DNA from: Gillisella terrae
GTDB taxonomy: Bacteria; Pseudomonadota; Alphaproteobacteria; Rhizobiales; Rhizobiaceae
Assembly (NCBI RefSeq): GCF_004801395.1
Contig: NZ_SSOA01000002.1
Location: 248,001-312,000 of the forward strand
Reading direction: 5' to 3'
DNA length: 64,000 nucleotides
Numbering within the stretch: position 1 is the stretch's first letter; every line of letters starts with the position of its first letter. The translations under genes were made by a program, and so were the position numbers. The notes beneath the pieces are model-generated. The model was not told the origin of the DNA. It saw only the letters and a program-made list of their open reading frames with translations, and did no database searches. Positions 19,099 through 27,226 of this stretch are shown one piece after another.

Positions 19099-19330
19099 AT
19101 CATACCTCTTCAGCAACACCGTGCTTTGAAACCAGCAGCACCGTACATAGGGAGTCTGCCGCGTTCATGCCAACCGGCACAGCCTCTCAATTGTCTTCTC
19201 TGCGTTTATCATTGGAGAAAACTGGCAGCCACTCTTCCCAAATAAACTCTTACAGCTGAACACCTGACCCAAGCGAAAACCTCAGGGTCAGGGTTATAGA
19301 CCTGCCGTACTCCGACAGACGAATTTACGC

Positions 19331-19363
19331 AATAAGGCCGCGCGCAAAAGCGGCGGCCTTATT
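19331..19363 (-). other. hairpin between fabZXL and fabF2XL
   Basis: Within the 287-bp gap between fabF2XL (start 19098) and fabZXL (stop 19386) lies a 10-bp perfect stem AATAAGGCCG / CGGCCTTATT with a 13-base loop. There is no T-run after it on the minus strand, so it is not a clear terminator. It could attenuate read-through or protect a processed 3' end of the acpXL-fabZXL message. Apart from this hairpin I see nothing in the gap. Confidence 0.5.
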
Positions 19364-19385
19364 GACGAATTCCTCAGAATCTCAC

Positions 19386-19859
19386 TTAACCAGCAGCGGA
19401 GATTGCAGCCATAAGGCCGATATCTTCGGCCCGCCTGCGCACGATATCTCCGAGCGGGATCTCGGAAAAGGACATGGTGCGCAGTTTAAGCTGGCAATCC
19501 GCCACTTTCTTGCCGTCGCAGGTTATTTTTGCTTTGGTGACAGCGAAGCCGGAGCCTTCGTGCTCGAGATAGGCTTCGATATCCAAAACGGCATTCGGCT
19601 CAACAAAGCTGCGCATTTTCGCACCATCGACCGACATCAAGAACGGCATGGACGCAAAATCCGTAACAGCGAGAACCAGAAGCCCCGAGGCCTGCGCCAT
19701 CGTCTCGATCAGCAACACGCCAGGCACAAGCGGCATTCCAGGAAAATGCCCTTCAAAAACCGGGCTTTTTTCCGGCACAACCGATCGCGCCTTCAAAGTT
19801 GGACCACTGAGATCGACGGATTCAACCTTATCGACCATCTGGAAATATTCCAAAAGCAT
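19386..19859 (-). CDS. fabZXL: 3-hydroxyacyl-ACP dehydratase FabZXL of the VLCFA cluster
   Basis: A hot-dog-fold dehydratase of about 157 residues. The active-site helix region is PVFEGHFPGMPLVPGVLLIE (catalytic His in GHFPG; the Glu at the end of the FabZ motif). It should dehydrate the 3-hydroxyacyl-AcpXL intermediate. I chose ATG 19859 (MLLEYFQMVDKVES), preceded by AAAGGG. An upstream in-frame ATG at 19907, 23 bp from the acpXL stop, would add 16 residues and cannot be excluded. It follows acpXL on the same strand. Confidence 0.92.
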   Translation of the reverse strand: MLLEYFQMVDKVESVDLSGPTLKARSVVPEKSPVFEGHFPGMPLVPGVLLIETMAQASGLLVLAVTDFASMPFLMSVDGAKMRSFVEPNAVLDIEAYLEHEGSGFAVTKAKITCDGKKVADCQLKLRTMSFSEIPLGDIVRRRAEDIGLMAAISAAG

Positions 19860-19929
19860 CAGATACCCTTTGCCTTTCGCACAAACATCAAGCGTCGCTT
19901 GCATCAAGCGCCGCCTGAGGTTTTGGTCA

Positions 19930-20208
19930 TCAAGCTTTGGCGGCTTTCAGCTCATCAATCTTGGCACAGAGGTTCTTGAGCACGAAATATTCTTCCGTGG
20001 TCACCTTGCCTTCATTGACTTCCTGAGTCCACTTTTCCAGCGGGATCTTGATGCCGAATTCCTTGTCGATCGCAAACACGATGTCGAGGAAATCGAGGCT
20101 GTCGATGCCAAGATCATCGATGGTGTGGCTTTCAGGCGTAATGGTTTCCCGGTCGATCTCGCTGGTTTCAGCAATGATGTCGGCAACTTTATCGAATGTA
20201 GCGGTCAC
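19930..20208 (-). CDS. acpXL: acyl carrier protein AcpXL
   Basis: A 92-residue acyl carrier protein, acidic, with the phosphopantetheine attachment site at S37 in [18 protein letters not shown]. AcpXL differs from AcpP by its length and by the tail [20 protein letters not shown], and carries the very-long-chain (omega-1)-hydroxy fatty acid destined for lipid A in rhizobia. It is the promoter-proximal gene of the cluster acpXL-fabZXL-fabF2XL-fabF1XL-adh-lpxXL and has its own Shine-Dalgarno (GAAGGAAA). Confidence 0.97.
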   Translation of the reverse strand: MTATFDKVADIIAETSEIDRETITPESHTIDDLGIDSLDFLDIVFAIDKEFGIKIPLEKWTQEVNEGKVTTEEYFVLKNLCAKIDELKAAKA

Positions 20209-20316
20209 GCCATTTTTCCTTCACAAATTCAAATTCAGCGTTTCACATAGGCAAAACTCAAACAAAAGCCAATGGCCTGTTTAGCCCGTTAGCCGCAAAT
20301 TTTCGATCATCATGGT

Positions 20317-21669
20317 TCAAACTGCGATGGAATGTCGTGCTTTGCCGTTCGAAAGGTAGCAATCGAACACGGCAGCCACGCTACGGGCAAAGGTTCTTCC
20401 AACTCTGGTCAGAGCAAAATAGTCCTGCTCGATGCTGCATAGGCCATCACGATCGCTGCCTGCAAAAACCTTTGCCTCTGTGATGATCAGCTCCGCATCC
20501 TGCGGAAAAGCCCTGCGCAATTCGGCAAACGAAAAGCCGAAATCGCACATGATCTGCTCAATCACCGCAGCGCGGGCGCGATCATCGGTGGAGAGCGCAA
20601 TGCCACGCACCGCTGCCAAACCGCCCTGCTTGACCATCCGCTGATATTCGCCCGTGGCTGCCATGTTTTGCACATAGCCCTGCGGCAACTGGCTGATGGA
20701 GGATGCGCCAAGGCCGATCAGGGCGTCGGCTGCATCTGTGGTATAGCCTTGAAAATTACGCCGCAAGCGGCCTTCCCGCGCAGCCGTTGCCATAGAATCA
20801 TCGGGCAGAGCAAAATGATCGATACCGATTGCCTGATAACCGGCATCGACCAGCATGGATGCTGCCCGCGACATTTGCTCAAACCGCTGGCCGACACCCG
20901 GCAACGCATCCTCGGCAATCATGGTTTGGTGCTTCTTCATCCACGGCACATGGGCATAACCGAAGAGTGCAACGCGATCCGGAGCCAAAGACAGAATATC
21001 GCGCACAGTGCTTTGCAAGGTTTCAACGGTCTGATGGGGTAATCCGTATAAAATATCACAGTTCACCGAGGTAACGCCGCGCGCCCTCACCGCCTCAACC
21101 ACTGATTTTGTCTGCTCAAATGTCTGGATGCGATTAATGGTTTTTTGCACGACGGGATCAAAGTCCTGCACCCCAAGGCTGGCGCGTGTCAGACCTATGG
21201 CTGCAAGGGCGTCAAAACGCCCCTCATCGAGATCATTGGGGTCCATCTCAACGCTCAACTCCACCGCCTCGGCAAAACTGAAATGCGCGCGCAAATGCGC
21301 CATCAGAGCAACCATGTCTTCGGGGCGCAACATGGTGGGGGAACCGCCACCCAAATGCACTTCTACGACTTTCGACTCAGCGCTCACACGAGCGCCAACC
21401 TGCTCGATTTCAACAAAAAGCGCTTCAAGATAGGTCTTTATCGGTCCATATTTCAGCGTATGCCGTGTGTGACAGGCACAAAACCAGCAAAGACGGTCAC
21501 AGTAGGGAATATGAATATAAAGGGAAATGGACTGCCCTGCTGAAAGGGTTGAGAGCCATTGCGAATATTTGCCGCAGTCTACGCCACTGTGAAAATGCGG
21601 CGCGGTGGGATAGCTCGTGTAGCGAGGAACGGCAGCAGAATATTTGTCCAGCAGGTCTTTCACAATCAT
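20317..21669 (-). CDS. hemN: oxygen-independent coproporphyrinogen III oxidase
   Basis: A 450-residue radical-SAM enzyme that converts coproporphyrinogen III to protoporphyrinogen IX without oxygen. The cluster-binding motif is in YIHIPYCDRLCWFCACH (CxxxCxxC), after the N-terminal PRYTSYPTAPHF that is diagnostic for true HemN (versus HemW). Length matches E. coli HemN (457). ATG 21669 begins MIVKDLLDKYSAAVP; the open frame extends 12 codons upstream without family support. It is divergent from fnrN, with an FNR-type box between them. Confidence 0.97.
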   Translation of the reverse strand: MIVKDLLDKYSAAVPRYTSYPTAPHFHSGVDCGKYSQWLSTLSAGQSISLYIHIPYCDRLCWFCACHTRHTLKYGPIKTYLEALFVEIEQVGARVSAESKVVEVHLGGGSPTMLRPEDMVALMAHLRAHFSFAEAVELSVEMDPNDLDEGRFDALAAIGLTRASLGVQDFDPVVQKTINRIQTFEQTKSVVEAVRARGVTSVNCDILYGLPHQTVETLQSTVRDILSLAPDRVALFGYAHVPWMKKHQTMIAEDALPGVGQRFEQMSRAASMLVDAGYQAIGIDHFALPDDSMATAAREGRLRRNFQGYTTDAADALIGLGASSISQLPQGYVQNMAATGEYQRMVKQGGLAAVRGIALSTDDRARAAVIEQIMCDFGFSFAELRRAFPQDAELIITEAKVFAGSDRDGLCSIEQDYFALTRVGRTFARSVAAVFDCYLSNGKARHSIAV

Positions 21670-21733
21670 CAGGCTCAGCCTCGTGTAAACGCATCTTGGC
21701 CTCATGAATTAGAGCATCGGCAATAACAGCGCT

Positions 21734-21747
21734 TTGACTTCGATCAA
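21734..21747. promoter_or_regulatory. FNR/FixK-type binding site (anaerobox) between hemN and fnrN
   Basis: TTGACTTCGATCAA matches the consensus TTGAT-N4-ATCAA at 9 of 10 defined positions. It is centred about 71 bp upstream of the hemN ATG and 118 bp upstream of the fnrN ATG. FnrN/FixK activation of hemN from such a site is established in rhizobia, as is FnrN autoregulation. Confidence 0.8.
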
Positions 21748-21858
21748 TTTCTTGATAGTCTCGTTTAAGTAGAGATATTGACGTAAATCGGGTCGTGGCA
21801 AAGGCTCGATATCGACAATGGATGGTGCATCCATTCATACGTTAGCGTGGGGCGAACA

Positions 21859-22593
21859 ATGGATACGCAAAGCAAAAGCAACATCACGGCTGTGTCCGAC
21901 GCACCGCCGACCGTCTGTAGCGCATGCGAAGCACGGCATGGTGGAGTATGCGCGGCACTCTCCAGTGCGCAATTGATCGAGCTCAACCGCACATCAACAA
22001 AACGCCATTTCGACGCCGGGAGCGAAGTGATTGGCCAGGGTGAACAAACTGTCGGCTACAGCAATATTCTACACGGCGTCGTGAAGCTCTCGAAAATGAT
22101 GGCAGATGGCCGCCAGCAGATTGTTGGCTTGCAATTTGCCCCCGACTTCATGGGCCGCCCTTTCCTCAAGGAAAGCAATCTGACCGCAGAAGCTGCCACA
22201 AATGTGGAAGTCTGCGCTTTCCCACGTGTCGGGTTCGAACGGCTGGTGAGTGAAACACCGGATCTTGAGCACAAATTGCATCAGCAAGCCCTCAAAGAGC
22301 TTGATGAAGCCAGAGAATGGATGCTCACACTGGGGCGTAAAACCGCGCAGGAAAAGGTGGCAAGCTTCCTGTACCTGATCGCCACCCATATTGATCCAAC
22401 CCAGCCGTTTAAAAAGACGTTTGACCTGCCCCTCTCCCGCGCCGATATCGCCGATTTTCTGGGCTTGACCATTGAAACGGTCAGTCGACAAATGACAAAA
22501 CTGCGTAAAGAGAACGTGATTGTCATTGAAAACAATCGACATGTCATCGTGCCCGATCAGCGCCGCTTGCGCATGGCTGGCGGTGTTGATTAA
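21859..22593 (+). CDS. fnrN: FnrN-type oxygen-sensing Crp/Fnr regulator
   Basis: A 244-residue Crp/Fnr protein. It has the [4Fe-4S] cysteines of FNR: C20, C23 and C31 in VCSACEARHGGVC, and a fourth at C119 in EVCAFPR. That separates FnrN from the FixK type, which lacks the N-terminal cluster. The cyclic-nucleotide-like beta roll covers about 45-150, and the DNA-binding HTH is at about 195-225 (DIADFLGLTIETVSRQMTKL, with the E-SR recognition pattern). It should activate hemN and other genes at low oxygen. ATG 21859 was chosen over GTG 21847. Confidence 0.95.
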   Translation: MDTQSKSNITAVSDAPPTVCSACEARHGGVCAALSSAQLIELNRTSTKRHFDAGSEVIGQGEQTVGYSNILHGVVKLSKMMADGRQQIVGLQFAPDFMGRPFLKESNLTAEAATNVEVCAFPRVGFERLVSETPDLEHKLHQQALKELDEAREWMLTLGRKTAQEKVASFLYLIATHIDPTQPFKKTFDLPLSRADIADFLGLTIETVSRQMTKLRKENVIVIENNRHVIVPDQRRLRMAGGVD

Positions 22594-22602
22594 GCAAGCA
22601 TC

Positions 22603-23097
22603 ATGTCATTGAAAATCTTGCGATACCCCGATTCACGCCTGGATCAGCCATGCCAGCCAGTGCAGTGTTTTGATGAGGCGCTCGGTCTGTTTTGCGATCA
22701 GCTGTATAATGCGATGCGCGAAGCACCCGGCGTGGGCATCACAGCGGCCCATGTGGGCGAATTAAGGCGCGTGGTGGTGCTTGATTTGCCCGAGTTGGGC
22801 GGCCGCAAAACCTATGTGAACCCCGAAATACTCTCTCTTTCCGAAGAAACCATGGAGCATGTGGAAGGCAGCGTCTGCATGCCCGGCATGACGGAAACGG
22901 TCACCCGGCCTCGCATGGCCGTGATCCGCTATCAGACGCTGAATGGTAGCGTGGTGGAAGAGGAGATGCGCGATTTTGCCGCCATCTGCATGCAACACGA
23001 GATCGACCAGCTCGACGGAAAATTCTGGATCCACCGTCTTTCCCGCCTGAAGCGCGAGCGACTACTCAAAAAATGGCAGAAAGTGAGCCGCGTCTGA
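22603..23097 (+). CDS. degenerate peptide deformylase-like protein
   Basis: A 164-residue protein with the overall peptide deformylase fold (start LKILRYPDSRLDQPCQPV, length about 165). All three PDF motifs are altered. Motif 1 G-GxAAxQ is GVGITAAH (Gln to His50). Motif 2 EGCLS is EGSVC, with the metal-ligand Cys replaced by S90. Motif 3 HExxH is HEIDQ, with the second metal His replaced by Q136. With two of three metal ligands changed, ordinary Fe2+/Zn2+ deformylase activity is unlikely. It begins 10 bp after the fnrN stop and may be co-transcribed. A true def gene is presumably elsewhere. Confidence 0.9.
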   Translation: MSLKILRYPDSRLDQPCQPVQCFDEALGLFCDQLYNAMREAPGVGITAAHVGELRRVVVLDLPELGGRKTYVNPEILSLSEETMEHVEGSVCMPGMTETVTRPRMAVIRYQTLNGSVVEEEMRDFAAICMQHEIDQLDGKFWIHRLSRLKRERLLKKWQKVSRV

Positions 23098-23262
23098 TTC
23101 CAAACGGATCTCCATGTTTTGGCAAGACGGTGTTTTGACCAGAATCTGGATTCAGCAACGTATGCTATAACACCAATTGAACAAAACCGTCGTTCACACG
23201 TTCTCTCTTCAAGATCATCATCAGGCCATCAAGCATGGCCCGAAAATCAGGGAGAGCACGCA

Positions 23263-23760
23263 ATGACCTACCCGAGACATGAAAACGCAGCTCCGAGCGA
23301 AGACGACCTTCGTGACCTCGAATCGCGCAATATTCGCGACGGCTGGCCTTATTCCGATACGCCGGGCGCAGGTTCGCTTCCACCCGAAAATCGCCCTTAC
23401 GGCTCCACAGCTGGCAATTTTGATCGTGACCACAATGACGGCTATCGGATTGTCAATGTCGATGGTGTTGGCGAAGAAGAGAGCCTGAAAGACGGGCTGC
23501 GGCCAGAAACAGTGGGGCGCGAAGAAAGCGATGACATCGAGAGCAAGATCTCGGAACGCTTTGACGCCGCATCCAGTGGGACGCTGAGCAATGTCGAAAT
23601 CTTCGTCGATGGCCACACCGCCACCCTGACCGGAATGGTTGACACCGCAGGCGAGCGCAGCATGGCCGCGCGGCTGGCCCTCAGTGTGCCGAATGTCCAT
23701 CACGTGATCAACAATATTGAAACCATCGGCGTGGACAGCCACGAACCGGAAGACGATTGA
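23263..23760 (+). CDS. BON-domain protein
   Basis: A 165-residue acidic protein. Residues about 1-80 are polar and look disordered (RNIRDGWPYSDTPGAGSLPP, with many D, E, N). Residues about 90-155 form a BON domain (DDIESKISERFDAASSGTLS, VEIFVDGHTATLTGMVDTAG, AARLALSVPNVHHVINNIET), a fold that binds phospholipid or shapes envelope proteins. There is no signal peptide, so unlike OsmY it should be cytoplasmic or exported by another route. ATG 23263 follows GGGAGAGC; the open frame runs 48 codons further upstream without family-like content. Confidence 0.85.
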   Translation: MTYPRHENAAPSEDDLRDLESRNIRDGWPYSDTPGAGSLPPENRPYGSTAGNFDRDHNDGYRIVNVDGVGEEESLKDGLRPETVGREESDDIESKISERFDAASSGTLSNVEIFVDGHTATLTGMVDTAGERSMAARLALSVPNVHHVINNIETIGVDSHEPEDD

Positions 23761-23852
23761 CGCTCATCAAGAGCATAGGATTTTCTGAAAACCTTCGCTG
23801 CGTTTCGCTTCGACGTTATGCAGCCAGAACACGTATCGCATTCAACAAAAAA

Positions 23853-23876
23853 CCCGGCTTAAAAGCCGGGCTTTTT
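23853..23876. terminator. bidirectional terminator between the BON gene and tRNA-Leu
   Basis: Stem CCCGGCTT / AAGCCGGG with a 2-base spacer, an A-run before and CTTTTTT after. It can end both plus-strand transcripts and the tRNA-Leu transcript on the minus strand, whose CCA end is at 23877. Confidence 0.88.
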
Positions 23877-23961
23877 TGGTGCGGTCGAGAAGACTCGAAC
23901 TTCCACGGGTTGCCCCACAGCGACCTCAACGCTGCGCGTCTACCAATTCCGCCACGACCGC
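23877..23961 (-). tRNA. tRNA-Leu (anticodon GAG)
   Basis: On the minus strand GCGGTCGTGGCGGAATTGGT starts a class II tRNA with a long variable arm. The anticodon stem-loop is CAGCGTTGAGGTCGCTG, giving anticodon GAG. The acceptor stem GCGGTCG pairs with CGACCGC, followed by A and an encoded CCA. Confidence 0.97.
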
Positions 23962-24297
23962 ATCGTGGTAGTGTCTACCGTTTTGCGGCGACGAGCTGCA
24001 TCTAGCAAATGCCTTTCGGGTGCACAAGAGCGGTGTGCAACATTTTTTTGAAATCCCGCACTTTCACTTTCAATTACACCTTTAACCATTGAAATATATG
24101 GGATTTTAAATTTCATTACCAAGGGGAAAATTTACCAATTCCGCAGGCAGTTTTTGACTGCCGTCCGAATCCAATCTAAACCCTTGATGGTGACGCGCTA
24201 AAAAACACACCCATAAGCGTCAAGCGACATTTTGTTGATACTTCGAATGCAATGTCAGCAACAAGGCACCGGCCTGCATTAGAAAGCGTACAGACAC
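23962..24297. other. non-coding stretch between tRNA-Leu and adc
   Basis: About 335 bp with no convincing gene. It must hold the tRNA-Leu promoter (reading left) and the adc promoter (reading right). The only structure noticed is a small hairpin GGCAGT-TTTTG-ACTGCC at 24146-24162. Base composition is AT-rich around 24030-24130. Confidence 0.6.
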
Positions 24298-25044
24298 ATG
24301 AGACCTGAAGACGTTCGCAAAAACGCATTTTCCATGCCTTTGACCAATCCGACCTATCCCAAGGGGCCGTATCGGTTCATCAATCGCGAATATATGATTA
24401 TCACCTACCGCACAGATATGGACGCCCTTCGCGCCGTGGTGCCGGAACCATTGGAAATTACCGAGCCAGTGGTGAAATTTGAATTCATCCGCATGCCCGA
24501 TTCCTTTGGATTTGGCGATTACACCGAGTCGGGCCAGGTCATCCCCGTATCATTCAATGGACAAAAGGGCGGATATGTTCACGCAATGTATCTCAATGAC
24601 GATGGGCCAATTGCTGGCGGGCGTGAGATCTGGGGCTTTCCCAAGAAGCTGGCCGAACCAAACCTGCATACAGAGAAAAACGCAATCATCGGCACACTGG
24701 ATGTTGGCTCCATCCGCGTTGCCACGGGATCTATGGGCTTTAAACATCGCGCCCTTGATCCTGAACCGGTGAAAGAGAGTTTAAGTGGTGCCAATTTCCT
24801 TTTGAAAATCATTCCGCATGTCGATTGCTCACCGCGCATTTGCGAGTTGGTGCGCTACTATATGACCGATATTACCGTGAAGGGTGCATGGGAAGGCCCC
24901 GCAGGCTTGCAACTGGTCGATCATGCGCTTGCGCGCGTGGCAGAGCTGCCCGTCCTCAAGGTTATCTCAGCGGTCCACATCATTGCTGATCTCACGCTTG
25001 GTCTGGGCGAAGTGGTGCATGATTACCTCGCACCTCCTGCATAA
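24298..25044 (+). CDS. adc: acetoacetate decarboxylase
   Basis: A 248-residue enzyme that decarboxylates acetoacetate to acetone and CO2 through a Schiff base. The start ([20 protein letters not shown]) and the core [17 protein letters not shown], which contains the catalytic lysine region, are characteristic of Adc. Length is typical (about 245). It is monocistronic. The stop codon TAA at 25042-25044 lies inside the left edge of a palindromic intergenic repeat (25037-25141), so the last codons are shared with the repeat. Confidence 0.96.
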   Translation: MRPEDVRKNAFSMPLTNPTYPKGPYRFINREYMIITYRTDMDALRAVVPEPLEITEPVVKFEFIRMPDSFGFGDYTESGQVIPVSFNGQKGGYVHAMYLNDDGPIAGGREIWGFPKKLAEPNLHTEKNAIIGTLDVGSIRVATGSMGFKHRALDPEPVKESLSGANFLLKIIPHVDCSPRICELVRYYMTDITVKGAWEGPAGLQLVDHALARVAELPVLKVISAVHIIADLTLGLGEVVHDYLAPPA

Positions 25045-25141
25045 TTCCTTCAATCGGAGTGGATTTAAAGTGGAAATTATCCAGCATATTTGAAGGGTTA
25101 CAGCGTCCTTTGTGCGCTTTATAAAATGCACGGCGCTGTAA
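25037..25141 (+). repeat. RIME-like palindromic intergenic repeat, copy A
   Basis: Runs from CTGCATAATTCCTTCAATCG to CACGGCGCTGTAA. It has two parts: an AT-rich palindrome around GGATTTAAAGTGGAAATTAT, and a GC-rich palindrome CAGCGTCCTTTGTGCGC / TGCACGGCGCTGTA. Same orientation and same length as copy B at 28014-28118. Its first bases overlap the adc stop codon. Confidence 0.85.
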
Positions 25142-25206
25142 CACACCGTAAGCCCGGCGGTTGATGAATACCGGCAATCGATACTGACAGAATCGAAAGA
25201 ACGTCC

Positions 25207-25244
25207 TACAACGCCGTGTGCTTGATAAATCGCACGGCGTTGTA
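25207..25244. repeat. palindrome related to the GC-rich half of the RIME-like repeat
   Basis: A perfect 12-bp inverted repeat TACAACGCCGTG / CACGGCGTTGTA with a 14-base centre that includes GATAAATCG. The arms resemble the outer CGGCGCTGTA arm of copies A and B. It lies in the adc-lipB gap. Confidence 0.7.
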
Positions 25245-25249
25245 TCATT

Positions 25250-25316
25250 TTACGGCGCGACGTACCATATAAGGCGCACAAGGGTTCACTGTAACGCTTT
25301 AAATCTACTGCATACC
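25250..25316 (-). repeat. RIME-like repeat, partial inverted copy upstream of lipB
   Basis: The reverse complement reads TATGCAGTAGATTTAAAGCG, then TTACAGTGAACCCTTGTGCG. This aligns with the end of the AT-rich part and the start of the GC-rich part of copy B (TATGCAGCAGGCTTAAAGTG, TTACAGCGTCCTTTGTGCG). It is inverted relative to copies A and B, and ends about 18 bp before the lipB start. Confidence 0.65.
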
Positions 25317-25333
25317 ATACAGGACTGCCTCCG

Positions 25334-26047
25334 ATGCTCCGTACCGATCTTGATACTGATATGTTCGCAAAACCCGGCCACCCCCCCGTGCGCTGGCGCA
25401 TCAGTGATCACCTTGTGCCTTATGAAGAGGCCATTGCGACGATGGAGCGCGAGGTTGCAGCCATTGCCAACGGGCAAGCAGATGAACTTGTCTGGCTGGT
25501 GGAGCACCCGCCGCTCTACACGGCCGGGACCAGCGCAGACTCAAAAGACCTGATCGACGCCCAGCGATTTCCGGTTTTTTCCACCGGTCGCGGTGGCGAA
25601 TACACGTATCACGGTCCAGGCCAGCGCATCGCCTATGTGATGCTGGACCTGAAGCGCCGCCGCCAGGATGTGCGCGCCTTTGTGGCCGCTCTTGAAGATG
25701 TGGTTATTCGCACGCTGGACATGATGAACGTTCGTGGCGAGCGGCGTGAAGATCGTGTGGGCGTGTGGGTACGCCGTCCGGAAAAGCCCGCCCTGCCCGA
25801 TGGCACCATGGCTGAGGATAAGATTGCCGCATTGGGCATTCGCCTGCGCCGCTGGGTGAGTTTTCATGGTTTGTCGCTGAATGTGGAACCAGACCTATCC
25901 CATTATGGCGGCATTGTGCCGTGTGGCATATCCGCTTATGGCGTGACCAGTCTGGTCGATCTGGGATTGCCTGTGACCATGGCAGATGTCGACGTTTTGC
26001 TCAAAGACGCATTTGAAACCGTCTTTGGCCCCACAGTGGTGGATTGA
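25334..26047 (+). CDS. lipB: octanoyl-[ACP]:protein N-octanoyltransferase
   Basis: A 237-residue enzyme that transfers octanoate from ACP to lipoyl domains of 2-oxoacid dehydrogenases and the glycine cleavage system. Signatures are [36 protein letters not shown], the catalytic lysine in [13 protein letters not shown] and the catalytic cysteine in [15 protein letters not shown] eight bases upstream supports ATG 25334. It is monocistronic; the lipA gene is not in the window. Confidence 0.97.
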   Translation: MLRTDLDTDMFAKPGHPPVRWRISDHLVPYEEAIATMEREVAAIANGQADELVWLVEHPPLYTAGTSADSKDLIDAQRFPVFSTGRGGEYTYHGPGQRIAYVMLDLKRRRQDVRAFVAALEDVVIRTLDMMNVRGERREDRVGVWVRRPEKPALPDGTMAEDKIAALGIRLRRWVSFHGLSLNVEPDLSHYGGIVPCGISAYGVTSLVDLGLPVTMADVDVLLKDAFETVFGPTVVD

Positions 26048-26083
26048 TCGTCACTACATTGATCATCACTGCATTGACCGGCA

Positions 26084-26101
26084 CCCCGCCATAAGGCGGG
26101 G
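26084..26101. terminator. possible terminator hairpin between lipB and the convergent XRE gene
   Basis: Perfect 7-bp GC stem CCCCGCC / GGCGGGG with loop ATAA, located between two convergent genes. There is no good T-run on either side, so intrinsic termination is uncertain. Confidence 0.45.
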
Positions 26102-26109
26102 CAATCACT

Positions 26110-26502
26110 TTAAAAACTTGCGTTCTGCTCCAGATCACCGATCTGGCGGTGCAGCATATCAATCATTTCAGCCGTTTCCTGATGCAGTCTTGTCAGGCGC
26201 TCCAACTCCCACCGCATGAAATTTATCATGTCGGAGTTTTCATTCTGCGCCTGCGGCCCGACACCTTCGCCTGTCAACAACCAGGTAGACGACACATTTA
26301 AAAGCGCCGCCACTTTCTCCAGGCTTTTGCCATCAATATTGCTCTTACCTGCCTCCCAAGCACGCAACGTGCGCTCGGACACATTGGCCGCAACAGCCAA
26401 ATCCGAAAACTCCAGACCAGCAAGGTCACGTCCTACATTGAGACGATCGCCAAACGTTTCATGGCTGCTCCGGAACAGGCCCCTAATATCGAAACGAGTC
26501 AT
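26110..26502 (-). CDS. XRE-family regulator with C-terminal coiled-coil tail
   Basis: A 130-residue protein. Residues about 17-78 form a Cro/C1-type HTH (RLNVGRDLAGLEFSDLAVAA, NVSERTLRAWEAGKSNIDGK, LEKVAALLNVSSTWLLTGEG, the last a common end of this fold). Residues about 90-128 (MRWELERLTRLHQETAEMID) are a helix likely to form a coiled-coil dimer. Target unknown. Its promoter would lie in the 720-bp non-coding region to its right. Confidence 0.88.
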   Translation of the reverse strand: MTRFDIRGLFRSSHETFGDRLNVGRDLAGLEFSDLAVAANVSERTLRAWEAGKSNIDGKSLEKVAALLNVSSTWLLTGEGVGPQAQNENSDMINFMRWELERLTRLHQETAEMIDMLHRQIGDLEQNASF

Positions 26503-26972
26503 GAACCAAGATCCCTTTTAAGTTCGATTTTGCGACCCCTCGCCCAAAAGAAAATTTACGAATCCTCATGGCCTGCATGCGCTTGATGAGTTGCCCAATT
26601 GCAACAAAATGAACCACGAGCCCAAATGTGCGACGGGACACTTGCTCAAAAAACCAGCTATAAAATGACGCAATCACGTTTTTGTTCCCGAAGTTTTGAA
26701 AAACAAACGCTGCATTGCCGAAACGTTACGAGAAGATGTGAAAGCAAGCAACAGTCTGTTCACTTCCAAATTGCATCGCGCGCCTCTCAAAGCCTGCGCT
26801 CGTGAGGCAAGTGGGCGCGATTTTCACGCCTAAGAACTCTAAATAATATTATTATATATCAATAAATTATCTCGAAAATTAGGCCAAAATCACCAAGCCT
26901 TCCGACGGACAATTCATCCAAAATGCCTCCCAAAAAAGGAGAGCGCAGAGCGCGTTTTTTTTCGGTTAAATA

Positions 26973-26987
26973 TTAAACCTGAGTTAA
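26973..26987. promoter_or_regulatory. candidate CtrA-binding site
   Basis: TTAAACCTGAGTTAA is an exact match to the CtrA consensus TTAA-N7-TTAA. The nearest downstream start on the minus strand is the XRE gene at 26502, about 470 bp away, so a target gene is not obvious. Such a motif can occur by chance in AT-rich DNA. Confidence 0.35.
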
Positions 26988-27115
26988 TGACTTTTATCAA
27001 TGTGATCCAAAATGATACACATTTCCACCATTGGGACAAAACAAGACAACAAAGAATCTGCACCGTTCCATTGTCGCACAGCAGATGCGATGGCTAGACT
27101 TTCAGCGATGGGCAT

Positions 27116-27153
27116 AAAAAAAATGCATGACTGCCAAAAGGACAGTCATGCAT
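27116..27153 (-). terminator. Rho-independent terminator of the dnaJ-like gene
   Basis: Read on the minus strand, an 11-bp stem ATGCATGACTG / CAGTCATGCAT with a 9-base loop is followed by eight T (the A-run 27116-27123 on the plus strand). It lies about 75 bp past the stop at 27227, beyond a repeat half. Confidence 0.9.
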
Positions 27154-27182
27154 CGAAACAGCTTTACTGCACCGCGCGCGCT

Positions 27183-27220
27183 CTACAGCGCCTTGCGTTT
27201 TATAAAACGCACAAAGGTCG
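27183..27220 (-). repeat. RIME-like repeat, GC-rich half only, inverted
   Basis: The reverse complement reads GACCTTTGTGCGTTTTATAA then AACGCAAGGCGCTGTAG, which matches the GC-rich palindrome of copies A and B. It lies between the dnaJ-like stop and its terminator, so it is transcribed as part of that 3' UTR. Confidence 0.7.
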
Positions 27221-27226
27221 GCAGGT

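Larger units (their letters stand above)
26503..27226. other. long non-coding stretch between two minus-strand genes
   Basis: About 720 bp without a convincing gene on either strand; open frames here are short and unlike any family. It is AT-rich at 26830-26890. It contains a CtrA-like site at 26973-26987, a small GCGC-AGA-GCGC stem followed by eight T at 26945-26962 (which could end a short plus-strand RNA), the terminator of the dnaJ-like gene (27116-27153) and an inverted repeat half (27183-27220). A small RNA is possible but not shown. Confidence 0.5.

Noticed and set aside
26599..26805. 68-residue open frame in the long non-coding stretch
   Set aside because: No ribosome site, no domain, and composition unlike the neighbouring genes.
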